64,000 bases of DNA from Franconibacter pulveris DSM 19144 (GCA_000621185.1 KK211221.1:62001-126000), one strand, 5' to 3'. Positions 53,011 through 62,850 are shown, counted from the first letter of the stretch. Notes: generated by a model not told the origin, from the sequence alone. Translations and numbers: made by a program.

Positions 53011-53272
53011 TATCGCGCCAACCCGGGGGGATGAGAAGCCCCGACCGGGTGTCGACAGGCGGTTTACCGCCTGGACGGCAGGACCGCTTGCGGGCATGCC
53101 GCCCATAGGGCGAGCGCCAGCGAGTCAATCCCCTTCACTGCCATAGTAAAGAAACAGCCTCTGCTCGCTTAAGCGGCAGGAGGCGCTGCGCTTACCGGTA
53201 TAAAGCATGGCTCGTTGTGACGAAAGGTAGAAAAGCCATCCGGCCGAACGCATCGTCCCCTGAGCGAAAGGC

Positions 53273-53305
53273 AAAAAAAAGCCCGGCATTACCGCCAGGC
53301 TTTTT
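53273..53305. terminator. bidirectional terminator before the lipoprotein gene
   Basis: AGCCCGGC (53280-53287), 6-nt loop, GCCAGGCT (53294-53301), flanked by eight As and five Ts. It ends the minus-strand gene at 53322 and closes the serX repeat region. Confidence 0.82.
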
Positions 53306-53321
53306 CGCTTTACCCACCTCG

Positions 53322-54023
53322 TTATTGCAGAAACTCGGCCTTATGGGCTTCAAAATCTTTCATACACGCATCCATAAAGCCGCGCGTGACCTCGGTCACT
53401 TTCTGATAGTTGTTCGCCTGCCACTGGGCTAACGGCGCTATGACTGTCTTTGGATAACACAACACCGAGGCAGAGGCTTCTTTGCCATTTTCCAGCGCGG
53501 TTTTTGTGCGGCTGATCGCCGCCTGATAGTGAAGTTCGTAGTTGTCGCCGCCAGAGAGGTTTTCATAAACCAGCATCCAGGCATAAGGGCGAATCTCAAC
53601 CGGGTGTTTTATCTCTCCGGCGGGCAGCTTCGCCATATCTGCCTGAAGCGCTTTCTTCACGCCATCAGAAAAATAAGCAAGCGTTGGGTTATGCATCTTG
53701 GCGATCGGGGTACCCACCAACTGGTACTTTGTAAACCCTGACTCCTGGGCGCTGCCCGCCGCCAGGCTTGCAATAAATTGCAGGGTTTTAAGCGCAACCA
53801 CTTTACTGGTGTCGCTGCGGGTAATATAGCGCAGCGAAGTATCGGTTGGCTGGTGCGTATCGGTTCTGAGCTGCTCGTAGCTTTGAATCGACAATATCGC
53901 TCCCCTGTCCCCTTGCAGGGTGCTGGTGCTGACCACCTTTTCTTCTGGCGGCAATGGTTTATTGCTACACCCGGCTAAGGCCAGCGAGAAAAACAAAAAG
54001 GGAAGCGAGAAAGAAGCTTTCAT
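53322..54023 (-). CDS. predicted lipoprotein of unknown function
   Basis: A 233-aa protein with signal and lipobox FFSLALAGCSNKP (Cys at 19) and a mixed alpha/beta body, for example TSLRYITRSDTSKVVALKTLQFIASLAAGSA. I do not recognise the family. It lies between serX and phoH, a position where E. coli has other genes (pgaABCD and neighbours), so it is probably accessory. The 183 bp before phoH's end hold only a terminator. Confidence 0.75.
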   Translation of the reverse strand: MKASFSLPFLFFSLALAGCSNKPLPPEEKVVSTSTLQGDRGAILSIQSYEQLRTDTHQPTDTSLRYITRSDTSKVVALKTLQFIASLAAGSAQESGFTKYQLVGTPIAKMHNPTLAYFSDGVKKALQADMAKLPAGEIKHPVEIRPYAWMLVYENLSGGDNYELHYQAAISRTKTALENGKEASASVLCYPKTVIAPLAQWQANNYQKVTEVTRGFMDACMKDFEAHKAEFLQ

Positions 54024-54159
54024 AACGATATCCTTACCAAAACGTATTTAAATACAGCCATTTATTAATTTTTATGGCGCTCTGCGTTAAGGGTTATCGG
54101 CCAGGCGATAAAAAAGGTAAGGATAAAGGCAAGCAAATATTAGGGGCTTTACAAAGGAA

Positions 54160-54195
54160 AACCGGCGCCTGTACGGACGCCGGTTTGTTTTTTTT
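54160..54195. terminator. terminator after phoH
   Basis: AACCGGCG (54160-54167), 10-nt loop, CGCCGGTT (54178-54185); T-runs on the plus side and TTTTCC on the minus side. It follows the phoH stop on the minus strand. Confidence 0.7.
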
Positions 54196-54206
54196 CACCA
54201 GCAATG

Positions 54207-55271
54207 TTAATCGTAGGCGTTGAGCGTACGCTGGCAGAGTGCGGAGCGGACACAATCGTCTTTGGTGAAGCGCACCACGCCGATCATGTCATCCTCTTTG
54301 AAACGCGCCAGCGCATCGCTCAGGCCGGACTGCACGCCGGCGGGCAAATCGCACTGGGTAATATCGCCATTGACGATAACGGTCACGTTCTCCCCGAGGC
54401 GGGTCAAAAACATTTTCATCTGCGCAGCGGTAACGTTCTGAGCCTCGTCCAGAATCACTACCGCATTTTCAAATGTACGTCCGCGCATATAGGCGAACGG
54501 CGCAATCTCTACTTTGCCAATTTCCGGTCGCAGGCAGTACTGCATGAACGAGGCGCCAAGGCGGCGCACCAGAACATCGTAGACCGGACGGAAATAAGGC
54601 GCGAACTTCTCAGAAATATCGCCGGGCAGGAAGCCGAGGTCTTCATCGGCCTGCAGTACCGGGCGAGTAACAATGATCCTGTCGACATCCTTGTGAATCA
54701 GGGCCTCAGCCGCCTTCGCCGCGCTGATAAACGTTTTGCCGCATCCGGCTTCGCCGGTGGCGAATATCAGCTGTTTACTCTCAATAGCTTCGAGATACTG
54801 CGCCTGAGCTTCACTGCGCGCCGCTATTGGTGATGTATCGCGACTGTCCCTTGCCATGCCAATAGCTTCAACGCCGCTCATCTGCACAAGCGAAGTGACC
54901 GACTCCTCTTCACGCTGCTTGTGGCTGCGTGAATCCCGTCTTAACACCCGTTTTGCTTCACGACGAGCTTTGATCACTGCTTTCTGTCTTCCCATGGATG
55001 GCACCTTGTTAAGTAGGTTTACATTGCCCGCGTCGTCACTGCCGACGCGATTATGCGCACGAACAACGTAGGTTTGGCTTCCTTGTAAGCCATGATTGCC
55101 GGAAAAAGACGCAGTAGTACGGCTACGCGCACCGCTTACTGCGTCGGTTGAATGTGAGGAGGAAGTGGAATGTCTGGATGAAGAAGTGAAGACGATTTTG
55201 CCGGAGGTAGTATCTCCGCGCCGGGCTTTGCGGGGGGTTTTATGTTTTAGTCCATCACGGGACACTACCAT
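54207..55271 (-). CDS. phoH: phosphate-starvation ATPase PhoH
   Basis: A 354-aa protein. The first 92 residues are basic and Ser/Thr-rich, without clear structure; then MGRQKAVIKARREAKRV starts a conserved part with Walker A GEAGCGKT (173-180) and Walker B VVILDEAQN (about 271-279). It is an RNA-helicase-like ATPase induced by phosphate starvation; its exact role is unsettled. An internal Met (54995) could give a shorter form. A Pho box lies 142 bp upstream. Confidence 0.9.
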   Translation of the reverse strand: MVVSRDGLKHKTPRKARRGDTTSGKIVFTSSSRHSTSSSHSTDAVSGARSRTTASFSGNHGLQGSQTYVVRAHNRVGSDDAGNVNLLNKVPSMGRQKAVIKARREAKRVLRRDSRSHKQREEESVTSLVQMSGVEAIGMARDSRDTSPIAARSEAQAQYLEAIESKQLIFATGEAGCGKTFISAAKAAEALIHKDVDRIIVTRPVLQADEDLGFLPGDISEKFAPYFRPVYDVLVRRLGASFMQYCLRPEIGKVEIAPFAYMRGRTFENAVVILDEAQNVTAAQMKMFLTRLGENVTVIVNGDITQCDLPAGVQSGLSDALARFKEDDMIGVVRFTKDDCVRSALCQRTLNAYD

Positions 55272-55412
55272 TCGCGATCTCCATAGTGAAAAATCTGTTC
55301 ACAACCGGGAACTACCGCATCTGCTCTAAGTACATCAAATTTTTTCATAAACGCAACATAGATTTTACTTATTTTTAACTTTTTAAGGCTTTTCTGACGA
55401 TGCATTTTTTAT

Positions 55413-55430
55413 GACACAGAAATATTACAG
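55413..55430 (-). promoter_or_regulatory. candidate Pho box upstream of phoH
   Basis: On the minus strand CTGTAATATTTCTGTGTC: two CTGT-type 7-mers spaced by four A/T bases, as in PhoB sites (CTGTCAT-N4-CTGTCAT). The rest of the 277-bp interval is AT-rich, with a GC hairpin at 55522-55541 that follows efeB. Confidence 0.6.
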
Positions 55431-55548
55431 AAAAGTATCAATACTATAGTCATAGTAAAATTCTTATCCCGGCTGCGCCAGTAAAGTGTTAACAAATGAA
55501 ACAGAAGATGTAAGAAGGTGTCCCCGCCTGACACGGCGGGGAGAAAGG

Positions 55549-56835
55549 TCAGGCCTGCAGCAGCCCTTCGGCAAGATAATGCGCGTTATCGCTCACGCCC
55601 GGAAGGGCAAAGAAATAACCGCCGCCGATGGGTTTCACATACTCTTCCAGCGCTTCGCCGTTCAGCCGTTTCTGGACGCTTAAAAAGCCTTTTTCCAGGT
55701 CATGCTGATAGCAGACAAACAGCAGCCCCATATCAAGCTGACCGGAATTGGTGACGCCGAGCGAGTAGCTGTAGCCCCGGCGCAGCATCAGGCTGGACTG
55801 GGTTTCCGGCGTGCGCGGGTTGGCCAGCCTGATATGGCTATCCAGCGCGATAACCTCGCCGTCCGGGTCGCTCGCGTAGTCCGGCACGTCGTGCTCATGC
55901 TGCATGCCAAGCGGCGCGCCGCTGTGCTTTTCGCGCCCAAAGATGGTTTGCTGCTCCTTAAGCGGCGTGCGGTCCCAGAACTCGACATGAAACTGAATGA
56001 TGCGCACCGCCTGATAGCTGCCGCCTGTCGCCCAGGCGGGTTCGCCCTGTTCCGGCGTCACCCACAGGATGCTCTCCATCAGTCTGGCATTCTGCGTATC
56101 CGGATTGGCCGTGCCATCCTTAAAGCCGAGCAGATTAATTGGCGTTTCTTTACCCCGGCTGCGCGCCGCGTGATCGGAGATAAACCCTTCCCGCTTCCAG
56201 CGCACGCTCAGGAGATCCGGCGTGTGCTTGATAATATCGCGCAGCGCGTGAATAACCGTATCCTGCGTGTTGGCGCAAATTTGCAGCAGCAGATCGCCGT
56301 GGCACAGCGCCGCGTCCAGCGAATCGTTCGGAAAACGCGTCATCTTTTGCAGCTTTTTCGGCATCTGCGCCGCCAGCCCGAAGCGTTCGTCAAACAGAGA
56401 ATGACCGACTGAAACGGTAATCGTCAGGTTATCCGGCGCGATAACATCACCAAGAATACCGGAATCCATGGGCGGCATACGCGGGTTGGGCGTTTGCGGC
56501 GCCGGACCGCCTTCGGTTAAGAAAGCGATACGCTTCGTCAGCAGACGAAACAGGCGCTCCAGATCGGCCTTATCCGCGGCCAGCACATCGAAAGCCACCA
56601 GCATCATGGCGGCTTGCTGCGGCGTGACGATGCCCGCCTGATGCGGGCCGTAAAAAGGCTGCTTCTCCTGACGGCCATCCGGCGAGAGCGTGCCCGGCGG
56701 CGCTGAAGGCTTAGCGCCGTGTGCCACCGGGCAGCCGCCCGTAACGGCCAGCGCCCCGCCAAGCAGTCCGAGCCCTTTCAACAGTCGACGACGCGCCGGC
56801 TCTGGCGCGTTCGGGTGTTTTGTCGCTTCGCTCAT
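55549..56835 (-). CDS. efeB: Tat-exported heme peroxidase EfeB
   Basis: A 428-aa dye-decolorising peroxidase. Twin-arginine signal [14 protein letters not shown] (about 14-27) and the family GFKDG motif (237-241) are present. It acts in the periplasm with EfeU and EfeO in ferrous iron uptake. It is 3 bp after efeO. Confidence 0.95.
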   Translation of the reverse strand: MSEATKHPNAPEPARRRLLKGLGLLGGALAVTGGCPVAHGAKPSAPPGTLSPDGRQEKQPFYGPHQAGIVTPQQAAMMLVAFDVLAADKADLERLFRLLTKRIAFLTEGGPAPQTPNPRMPPMDSGILGDVIAPDNLTITVSVGHSLFDERFGLAAQMPKKLQKMTRFPNDSLDAALCHGDLLLQICANTQDTVIHALRDIIKHTPDLLSVRWKREGFISDHAARSRGKETPINLLGFKDGTANPDTQNARLMESILWVTPEQGEPAWATGGSYQAVRIIQFHVEFWDRTPLKEQQTIFGREKHSGAPLGMQHEHDVPDYASDPDGEVIALDSHIRLANPRTPETQSSLMLRRGYSYSLGVTNSGQLDMGLLFVCYQHDLEKGFLSVQKRLNGEALEEYVKPIGGGYFFALPGVSDNAHYLAEGLLQA

Positions 56836-56838
56836 GCT

Positions 56839-57966
56839 TTAGTCCAGACCGAGCACGCCACGCAGCAGAGAGAGGTCTTCAGCCAGCGCCGTCACCGGCC
56901 CTTTCAGCGCGTTACGATCGGCGTCGGTCAGCTTGTCGTAAGTTTCAAACCCTTCTTTGGTGCGGTACTTCGTAAGGATGGTATTGACCTTTTTAAAGTT
57001 GGCGTCCACTTTCGCCAGCAGTTCCGCGTTGTCTTTTTGCAACTGCGGACGCAGCAGCTCGACAATTTTCTGCGAACCTTCCACATTCGCCTGGAAGTCC
57101 CACAGATCGGTGTGGCTGTAACGATCTTCTTCGCCGCTGATTTTGCTCGCCGCCACTTCTTCAATCAGCCCGGCCGCGCCGCCTACGACTTTACCCGGTG
57201 GGAAAGCGAGCTCGCTGATGCGTTTTTGCAGATCCTGAACGTCGCGGTAAAGCTGGTCGGCGTAGGTATCCATTCCCTTCACGCTGTTATCGCCAAACAA
57301 CGCTTTCTCCAGACGGTGGAAACCGGTGAATTTCGGGTCTGCCGCTTTCTGCTCATAATCGTCCTCACGGGCGTCGATGCTGCCGTCAAGGTCAGAGAAA
57401 AGCTCGGCGATGGGCTCAATGCGCTCGTAATGCTGGCGCGTCGGGGCATAAAGCGATTTCGCCTTTTCGATGTCGCCCGCTTTCACCGCGTCGGTAAAGG
57501 CTTTGGTGCCTTCCACCAGCGCGGCGGTTTCGGCGGTCACATACGCTTTATACTGGGTGATGGCGCCTTCAAGCGACATCACATCGCTTTTCGCCGCCGG
57601 CTGCGCGCCGCCCGCCGCTTTCACGATGAGCTTGCCTTTAGGGTTGCTCAGCAGGCCGCAGGTCATGTCGTATTCGCCTGGCTCCAGGTTCGCCGTCATT
57701 TTCTGGCTGAAGCCTGGCGCAATGTTCTCGCGCTCTTCCACGACCATCACCCCTTTGAGGATCTCCCACTCCAGCGCTTTCTGGCTGTGGTTGAGGATCA
57801 GGAACTGGGTTTTGCCCGCGTTGACGGTAAGCGTCATCGGCTCGCACTGCTTGTCGTTTACGGTAACCTTAACCTGTGGAACATCAGCCGCGTTGGCGGC
57901 AAAGGCGGAAGATAAGAGCGCAAGCGTTGTTAACTGCAGCGCACTGCGGCGAAAGTGTCTCGTCAT
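56839..57966 (-). CDS. efeO: periplasmic iron-binding protein EfeO
   Basis: A 375-aa protein with a signal peptide ending AANA, an N-terminal cupredoxin-like domain ([15 protein letters not shown] ... GEYDMTCG, about 30-115) and a C-terminal M75 imelysin-type helical domain with the [11 protein letters not shown] (HxxE) motif. It binds metal for delivery to EfeU. Met 57966 was taken over ATG 57972. Confidence 0.95.
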   Translation of the reverse strand: MTRHFRRSALQLTTLALLSSAFAANAADVPQVKVTVNDKQCEPMTLTVNAGKTQFLILNHSQKALEWEILKGVMVVEERENIAPGFSQKMTANLEPGEYDMTCGLLSNPKGKLIVKAAGGAQPAAKSDVMSLEGAITQYKAYVTAETAALVEGTKAFTDAVKAGDIEKAKSLYAPTRQHYERIEPIAELFSDLDGSIDAREDDYEQKAADPKFTGFHRLEKALFGDNSVKGMDTYADQLYRDVQDLQKRISELAFPPGKVVGGAAGLIEEVAASKISGEEDRYSHTDLWDFQANVEGSQKIVELLRPQLQKDNAELLAKVDANFKKVNTILTKYRTKEGFETYDKLTDADRNALKGPVTALAEDLSLLRGVLGLD

Positions 57967-58022
57967 GACCATTCCCTATAAAAGTATGTTGTAACTAAAA
58001 AGGCGCGGCGCGCCTGTTATAA

Positions 58023-58856
58023 TCAGTTTGCGCTGCCGGAAGGCTGCGCCACCACGCGGGTCGGCATAAAGAAAATAGCCAGTGTGGGCAGCAGGTAAAT
58101 CAGCCAGACCGCCACTTCGCTCACCGTTGGCGCTTCCTGGTAGCCGAATACCGACTCCAGCAGCGTGCCGAAGAGCGAATGGGTGCTCAGCACCTGGCTT
58201 AAGTCGAAAGCCACCTCCTGAAAGCGGTTCCACAGCCCCGCCTCGTGAAACGCGCGAATGGCGCCCGCCGCCAGACCCGCCGCCACCAGCAGAATGAAGA
58301 GACTCGTCCATCTGAAAAAGGCGCCAAGATTGAGCCGGATGCCGCCCCAGTAAAGCAGAAAACCCAGCACCACTGCCGTCGCCAGCCCTAACATGGCGCC
58401 AAGCGGCGGCCAGACGCCGAGATCCTGGCCAAAGGCCGCCAGCAGAAAAAAGACCGACTCCAGCCCTTCGCGCGCGACGGCGAAAAAGACCATCAGGATC
58501 AGCGCCCAGCTTTGGTTGCCGCCGCGCTTGAGCGCCTTGTCTACCGCCTGCTCCAGCTCCCCTTTTACGTTGCGCGCCACTTTGCGCATCCAGAAAACCA
58601 TATACGTGAGGATCAGTACCGCAATCACCGCCACGATGCCTTCAAACAGCTCCTGCTCTTTTTGCGGGAACTCGCCAGTGGTTTCGTTGATGAAAATACC
58701 CAGCCCAAGGCAGAGCGCGGCGGCAAGAAACACGCCTGTCCACATAACGCCAAGCCATTGCCCGCGCTGCGTGCGCTTCAGGTAACTGGCGATGAGGCTG
58801 ACAATGAGCGCAGCTTCCAGCCCTTCGCGCAGCATAATAAGAAATGGAACAAACAT
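58023..58856 (-). CDS. efeU: ferrous iron permease EfeU (Ftr1 type)
   Basis: A 277-aa inner-membrane protein with seven helices and the two REGLE iron-translocation motifs, at 10-14 (REGLEAA) and 129-133 (REGLESV). The reading frame is whole, unlike the frameshifted copy in E. coli K-12, so the EfeUOB system should work. It has a Fur box upstream. Confidence 0.96.
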   Translation of the reverse strand: MFVPFLIMLREGLEAALIVSLIASYLKRTQRGQWLGVMWTGVFLAAALCLGLGIFINETTGEFPQKEQELFEGIVAVIAVLILTYMVFWMRKVARNVKGELEQAVDKALKRGGNQSWALILMVFFAVAREGLESVFFLLAAFGQDLGVWPPLGAMLGLATAVVLGFLLYWGGIRLNLGAFFRWTSLFILLVAAGLAAGAIRAFHEAGLWNRFQEVAFDLSQVLSTHSLFGTLLESVFGYQEAPTVSEVAVWLIYLLPTLAIFFMPTRVVAQPSGSAN

Positions 58857-58914
58857 CCCGGCACCCTTAAGTGTGAAATCAGGTCAACTGTTGCAAAGAA
58901 AGGTAAATGTGAGT

Positions 58915-58933
58915 GAAAGTGATTATCATTAGC
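58915..58933 (-). promoter_or_regulatory. Fur box upstream of efeU
   Basis: On the minus strand GCTAATGATAATCACTTTC matches 16 of 19 positions of the Fur consensus GATAATGATAATCATTATC. It lies 59 bp before the efeU start. The remainder of the 357-bp gap to the nupC-like gene shows nothing else recognisable. Confidence 0.85.
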
Positions 58934-59213
58934 AAAAGAAGAAATACAAGAAAAATGTGCCGGGAATTATGACGAAGTGTAAAAGTTGCGAAGTTGAGTA
59001 ATCACGCTTCTTAACTATGCGGCTGTCAGAAGGGTTTAACCTCGTACAAACCCTGCGCCGCCAGCGCGAATTTACCCTCCTGAATATGGCTCTATCTCTC
59101 GCCCCCTCTTATTCCGTTTGCCAGATAACGATGCGGGAAATTATGCTTAGCGCGCTGTTTACCGGCCGTTTTATCTGTGGCTAACTATTTTTCTTTCAAT
59201 CACCTGCGTAATC

Positions 59214-60398
59214 ATGACAACTCTACTGCACTTTATTTTCGCCGCGGCGGCTATCCTGGCGCTTGCCTGGCTCACAAGCTTTGACCGTAAAAACATCCGC
59301 GTTCGTTATATTCTTCAGCTTATGCTTATCGAAGCGGCATTCGCCTGGTTCTTTTTGCATGCACAAGCGGGGCTATGGCTTATCCAAAGCGTCGCGGGCG
59401 GCTTCTCTTCGCTGCTGCATTTTGCAGCTGAGGGCACCGATTTCGTCTTTGGCGGCATGAGCCAGAAAGGCCTCGCCTTTGTGTTTCTTGGCGTGCTCTG
59501 CCCTATCGTCTTTATCTCGGCGCTGATTGGCATTCTGCAACACTGGCGCATCCTGCCGGTGTTCATTCGCGTTATCGGCACCTTGCTTTCAAAAATCAAC
59601 GGCATGGGCAAGCTGGAATCGTTCAACGCGGTGAGTTCGCTGGTGCTCGGCCAGTCGGAAAACTTTATCGCTTATAAAGGCGTACTGGCGGATCTCTCTT
59701 CACGCCGTCTGTTTACGATGGCGGCGACAGCCATGTCGACCGTTTCGCTCTCTATCGTTGGCGCCTACATGACGATGATCGAGGCGAAATATGTGGTCGC
59801 GGCATTGGTGCTTAACCTCTTTAGTACGTTTATTATTCTTTCCGTCATCAATCCGGCGCGCCCGCACGATGAACCGGAAGTGAGACTTGAGAAGCTGCAT
59901 GAATCCCAGAGCTTTTTTGAAATGCTCGGCGAGTACATTCTGGCGGGCTTTAAGGTGGCGATGATTATTCTGGCGATGCTGATTGGTTTTATCGCCATTA
60001 TCAGCGCCGTGAACGCGCTGTTCCTGGCGCTGTTCGGCCAGAGCTTCCAGCAACTGCTTGGCTATGTGTTCTACCCGTTAGCCTGGCTCGTTGGCATTCC
60101 GGCGGCAGACGCCCTGAAGGCGGGCGGCATTATGGCTACCAAGCTTGTGGCGAATGAGTTTGTCGCCATGATTGAGCTGCAAAAAATCGCCGCCACCCTG
60201 TCGGCGCGCGGTCTTGGCATTCTCTCGGTGTTTCTGGTGTCGTTTGCCAATTTTGCCTCTATCGGCATCGTCGCTGGCGCCATAAAAGGGCTAAACGAGC
60301 CGCAGGGCAACGTGGTTTCGCGCTTTGGCTTGCGCCTGGTGTATGGCGCAACGCTGGTCAGCCTGCTTTCCGCCGCGTTCGCAGGTCTGGTGCTATAA
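59214..60398 (+). CDS. NupC-family nucleoside transporter
   Basis: A 394-aa concentrative nucleoside transporter (CNT family) with about ten helices. Conserved segments include [35 protein letters not shown]...[10 protein letters not shown] and [10 protein letters not shown]. It imports nucleosides with protons. It reads as closest to NupC rather than NupX. The position between efeU and putP is not E. coli's, so it may be a paralogue of the main nupC. Confidence 0.88.
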   Translation: MTTLLHFIFAAAAILALAWLTSFDRKNIRVRYILQLMLIEAAFAWFFLHAQAGLWLIQSVAGGFSSLLHFAAEGTDFVFGGMSQKGLAFVFLGVLCPIVFISALIGILQHWRILPVFIRVIGTLLSKINGMGKLESFNAVSSLVLGQSENFIAYKGVLADLSSRRLFTMAATAMSTVSLSIVGAYMTMIEAKYVVAALVLNLFSTFIILSVINPARPHDEPEVRLEKLHESQSFFEMLGEYILAGFKVAMIILAMLIGFIAIISAVNALFLALFGQSFQQLLGYVFYPLAWLVGIPAADALKAGGIMATKLVANEFVAMIELQKIAATLSARGLGILSVFLVSFANFASIGIVAGAIKGLNEPQGNVVSRFGLRLVYGATLVSLLSAAFAGLVL

Positions 60399-60400
60399 GC

Positions 60401-60427
60401 AAAAAGGCGGGCTCTCCCCGCCTTTAT
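60401..60427. terminator. bidirectional terminator after the nupC-like gene
   Basis: AAGGCGGG (60404-60411) and CCCGCCTT (60417-60424) with a 5-nt loop; As before and TTTA after. It serves both convergent genes. Confidence 0.82.
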
Positions 60428-60428
60428 C

Positions 60429-60851
60429 TCAAAACTGAACGCAGACGTTCTGATCCACCCGCATAACGGACTCCTGCGCAAAACGGGTTTTATATATCGC
60501 GCGCAGGGCTTCTATCTCCCGCTCGCTTGTGTCGTTGCGGTCATGAATGAGCACCAGCGCCTTGCTCGGCTCGCGCGCCACGTTGCCATCGCTGCCCAGC
60601 CACTGACCGCGCGCGTCAAACACCGTCAGGCCATCGCGAAAGCGCGGAGTGACGTCGGTATCGACAAAACCCTGCCACTCCTTGCTGGTGATAGCCGGGC
60701 CAGCGGGCCGGCTGAGGCCAAAATAGAGCGTGGTCTGTATCATGCGATTTTGCGCCGCGCACGCCTGCTCCGGCTCCGCTACGCCTGAATGCGCCGTGCA
60801 GCCTGTCAGCAACGCCGCAAGCGTAAGGCCCAACAACGCTTTGCCAGTCAT
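60429..60851 (-). CDS. DUF3574 lipoprotein
   Basis: A 140-aa predicted lipoprotein with lipobox AALLTGCTA (Cys about 18) and a DUF3574-type body: TTLYFGLSRPAGPAITSKEWQGF and VTPRFRDGLTVFDARGQW. Function unknown. It sits between a transporter and putP and is not in this position in E. coli. Confidence 0.82.
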   Translation of the reverse strand: MTGKALLGLTLAALLTGCTAHSGVAEPEQACAAQNRMIQTTLYFGLSRPAGPAITSKEWQGFVDTDVTPRFRDGLTVFDARGQWLGSDGNVAREPSKALVLIHDRNDTSEREIEALRAIYKTRFAQESVMRVDQNVCVQF

Positions 60852-60950
60852 CTTTTTCCCTGCCTTTTAGTGATGGGTGGAAAACGGGATGAAATAACAC
60901 TTTGCCGCGCCAGGCAAGGGATGCCTTAGACTATTTTTTTGATTACAAAG

Positions 60951-60975
60951 AAAAAACCCGCCTTTCGGCGGGTTT
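60951..60975 (-). terminator. terminator of putP
   Basis: AAACCCGCC (60954-60962), TTTC loop, GGCGGGTTT (60967-60975), with an A-run that becomes TTTTTT on the minus strand. Confidence 0.85.
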
Positions 60976-60987
60976 GCATGCGAAGGC

Positions 60988-62496
60988 TTAATCAGCCTGC
61001 AGTTTAGAAGGCGGCGCGGTGTGGTACTCCGCGTCCGCTTTTTCAAAGCGGGACTGCATTGTGGCGGACGGCGCTTTGTCCAGCAGACTAAAGACCACGA
61101 TGCCAAGGCTTGCGAAAACAAAGCCCGGAATGATTTCATACAGGTTCAGCCAGGCGAACTGCTTCCAGACGATAACGGTCACCGCGCCGATAATCATGCC
61201 GGCCAGCGCGCCGTTGCGGGTCATGCGCGACCACATGACCGAGAACAGCACTACCGGACCGAATGCGGCGCCGAAGCCCGCCCAGGCGTAGCTCACCAGC
61301 CCAAGCACGCGGTTTTCCGGGTTCGCCGCCAGCGCAATGGCGACCAGCGCCACCACCAGCACCATCAGGCGCCCCACCCATACCAGCTCTTTTTGCGTCG
61401 CGTTTTTACGCAGGAAGGCTTTGTAGAGATCTTCGGTAATCGCGCTTGAGCAGACCAGCAGCTGGCAGCTCAGAGTGGACATCACCGCCGCGAGGATAGC
61501 GGAGAGCAGAATACCGGCGATCCACGGGTTAAAGAGAATTTGCGCCAGCTCGATAAAGACGCGCTCGCCGTTCTGGTTCACCGCCGCCGCCTGCTCCGGG
61601 TGGTTGTTAAAGTAGGCGATGCCGAAGAAGCCCACCGCTACGGCGCCTGCAAGGCAGAGGATCATCCAGGTCATGGAGATGCGACGCGCGTTAACAATGG
61701 TGTGATGAGAGTCCGCCGCCATAAAGCGCGCCAGAATGTGCGGCTGGCCGAAGTAGCCAAGCCCCCAGCCCATCAGCGAGATAATCGCCACCAGGTTTAA
61801 GCCCTTAAGCATATCGACGTTTTCGATGCTCTTTTGCTTGATAACCATCAGCGAGTCGTCCAGGCCGCCGACGGCGAGGATAACAAACACCGGAGTCAGG
61901 ATCAGAGCGAAAATCATCAGGCTCGCCTGCACCGTGTCAGTCCAGCTTACCGCGAGGAAGCCGCCGATAAAGGTATAGAGAATGGTCGCCGCAGCGCCTG
62001 CCCACAGCGCGGTTTCATAGCTCATGCCGAAGGTGCTTTCAAACAGGCGCGCACCTGCCACGATGCCGGAGGCGCAGTAGATGGTGAAGAACAGCAGGAT
62101 AACCAGCGCGGAAATGATGCGCAGCACGCGGCTTTTATCTTCGAAACGGCCAGTGAAATAATCCGGTAACGTTAGCGCGTTATTGTTCGCCTCGGTGTGC
62201 ACGCGCAACCGCCCCGCCACCAGCTTCCAGTTGATCCAGGCGCCCAGCGTCAGGCCGATGGCAATCCAGCTTTCTGAAATCCCGGAGAGGAAAATGGCGC
62301 CAGGCAGGCCCATCAACAGCCAGCCGGACATATCAGACGCCCCTGCCGACAGCGCCGTCACCACGCTGCCAAGGCTGCGCCCGCCAAGGATGTAATCGTC
62401 AAAGTTTTTGGTCGAACGCCACGCAATAAACCCTATTAATATCATCCCAAAGATATAAACAAGGAAAGTCACCAGCATAGGTGTACTCGCTGTCAT
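60988..62496 (-). CDS. putP: sodium/proline symporter
   Basis: A 502-aa SSS-family transporter with 13 predicted helices, the same length as E. coli PutP. Conserved segments include DDYILGGRSLGSVVTALSAGASDMSGWLLMG (about 31-61), which holds Na+ ligands. It takes up proline for the divergent PutA to degrade. Confidence 0.96.
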   Translation of the reverse strand: MTASTPMLVTFLVYIFGMILIGFIAWRSTKNFDDYILGGRSLGSVVTALSAGASDMSGWLLMGLPGAIFLSGISESWIAIGLTLGAWINWKLVAGRLRVHTEANNNALTLPDYFTGRFEDKSRVLRIISALVILLFFTIYCASGIVAGARLFESTFGMSYETALWAGAAATILYTFIGGFLAVSWTDTVQASLMIFALILTPVFVILAVGGLDDSLMVIKQKSIENVDMLKGLNLVAIISLMGWGLGYFGQPHILARFMAADSHHTIVNARRISMTWMILCLAGAVAVGFFGIAYFNNHPEQAAAVNQNGERVFIELAQILFNPWIAGILLSAILAAVMSTLSCQLLVCSSAITEDLYKAFLRKNATQKELVWVGRLMVLVVALVAIALAANPENRVLGLVSYAWAGFGAAFGPVVLFSVMWSRMTRNGALAGMIIGAVTVIVWKQFAWLNLYEIIPGFVFASLGIVVFSLLDKAPSATMQSRFEKADAEYHTAPPSKLQAD

Positions 62497-62673
62497 CTCA
62501 CTTCTCCGTCTAATCTGGCCAGTTTCGGCTTGTCACCGCCGGAACGCAGCGGTGCTGTTATCGTCGTTTTCGTTTCGCGGCAGTATCCTGCCGGAAGCGG
62601 TTTTCATTCACAATCGATTTAACACACCATTTACAACAATTACATCTCTGCTAAAAATGCCATTTTGCAGGAG

Positions 62674-62850
62674 GTTGCACTCGCTCACGCTTTTAGCGGT
62701 TGCACCACGAAAAAATGTTAACCAGGCCCGGAATATCAGCTTATAGCGGGGTGACGTCTGAGCGGTCATAGCAATTTCATATTTAACATTTCATTCATTT
62801 TTGAGCTTGCTGGCGAAGTCACATTTAACATGGTTGCACAAAGTTGCAAC
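62674..62850. promoter_or_regulatory. putP-putA control region with PutA operators
   Basis: The 419-bp divergent gap (62497-62915) contains four direct GTTGCA motifs, at 62674-62679, 62699-62704, 62833-62838 and 62843-62848, the last also reading TGCAAC in reverse. The PutA ribbon-helix-helix domain binds GTTGCA sites, repressing both genes when proline is low. I see no other clear elements here. Confidence 0.8.

Larger units (their letters stand above)
52195..53143 (+). repeat. tandem repeat array, each unit starting with the tRNA-Ser 3' end (rtT-like)
   Basis: The last 19 nt of the tRNA (AATC7TCACCGCCA, 52195-52213) recur at 52377-52395 (identical), 52944-52963 (one extra C) and 53127-53143 (degenerate). 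Units are 182, 567 and 183 bp long. Each complete unit has tRNA tail, ATATTTAAAGA, a terminator hairpin, a GC-rich block and GCGAGCGCCAGCGAGTC. The block at 52275-52380 is repeated at 53025-53130 at exactly 750 bp with about two to four differences. The design matches the rtT repeats after E. coli tyrT. Confidence 0.88.

Noticed and set aside
52399-53021. Several open frames on both strands in the serX repeat region
   Set aside because: They cross terminators and tRNA-tail repeats, have no good starts, and are explained by high GC. A remnant gene cannot be excluded.
58909-58930. Possible CRP site TGTGAGTGAAAGTGATT near the efeU Fur box
   Set aside because: The second half lacks TCACA; the sequence is better explained by the Fur box.
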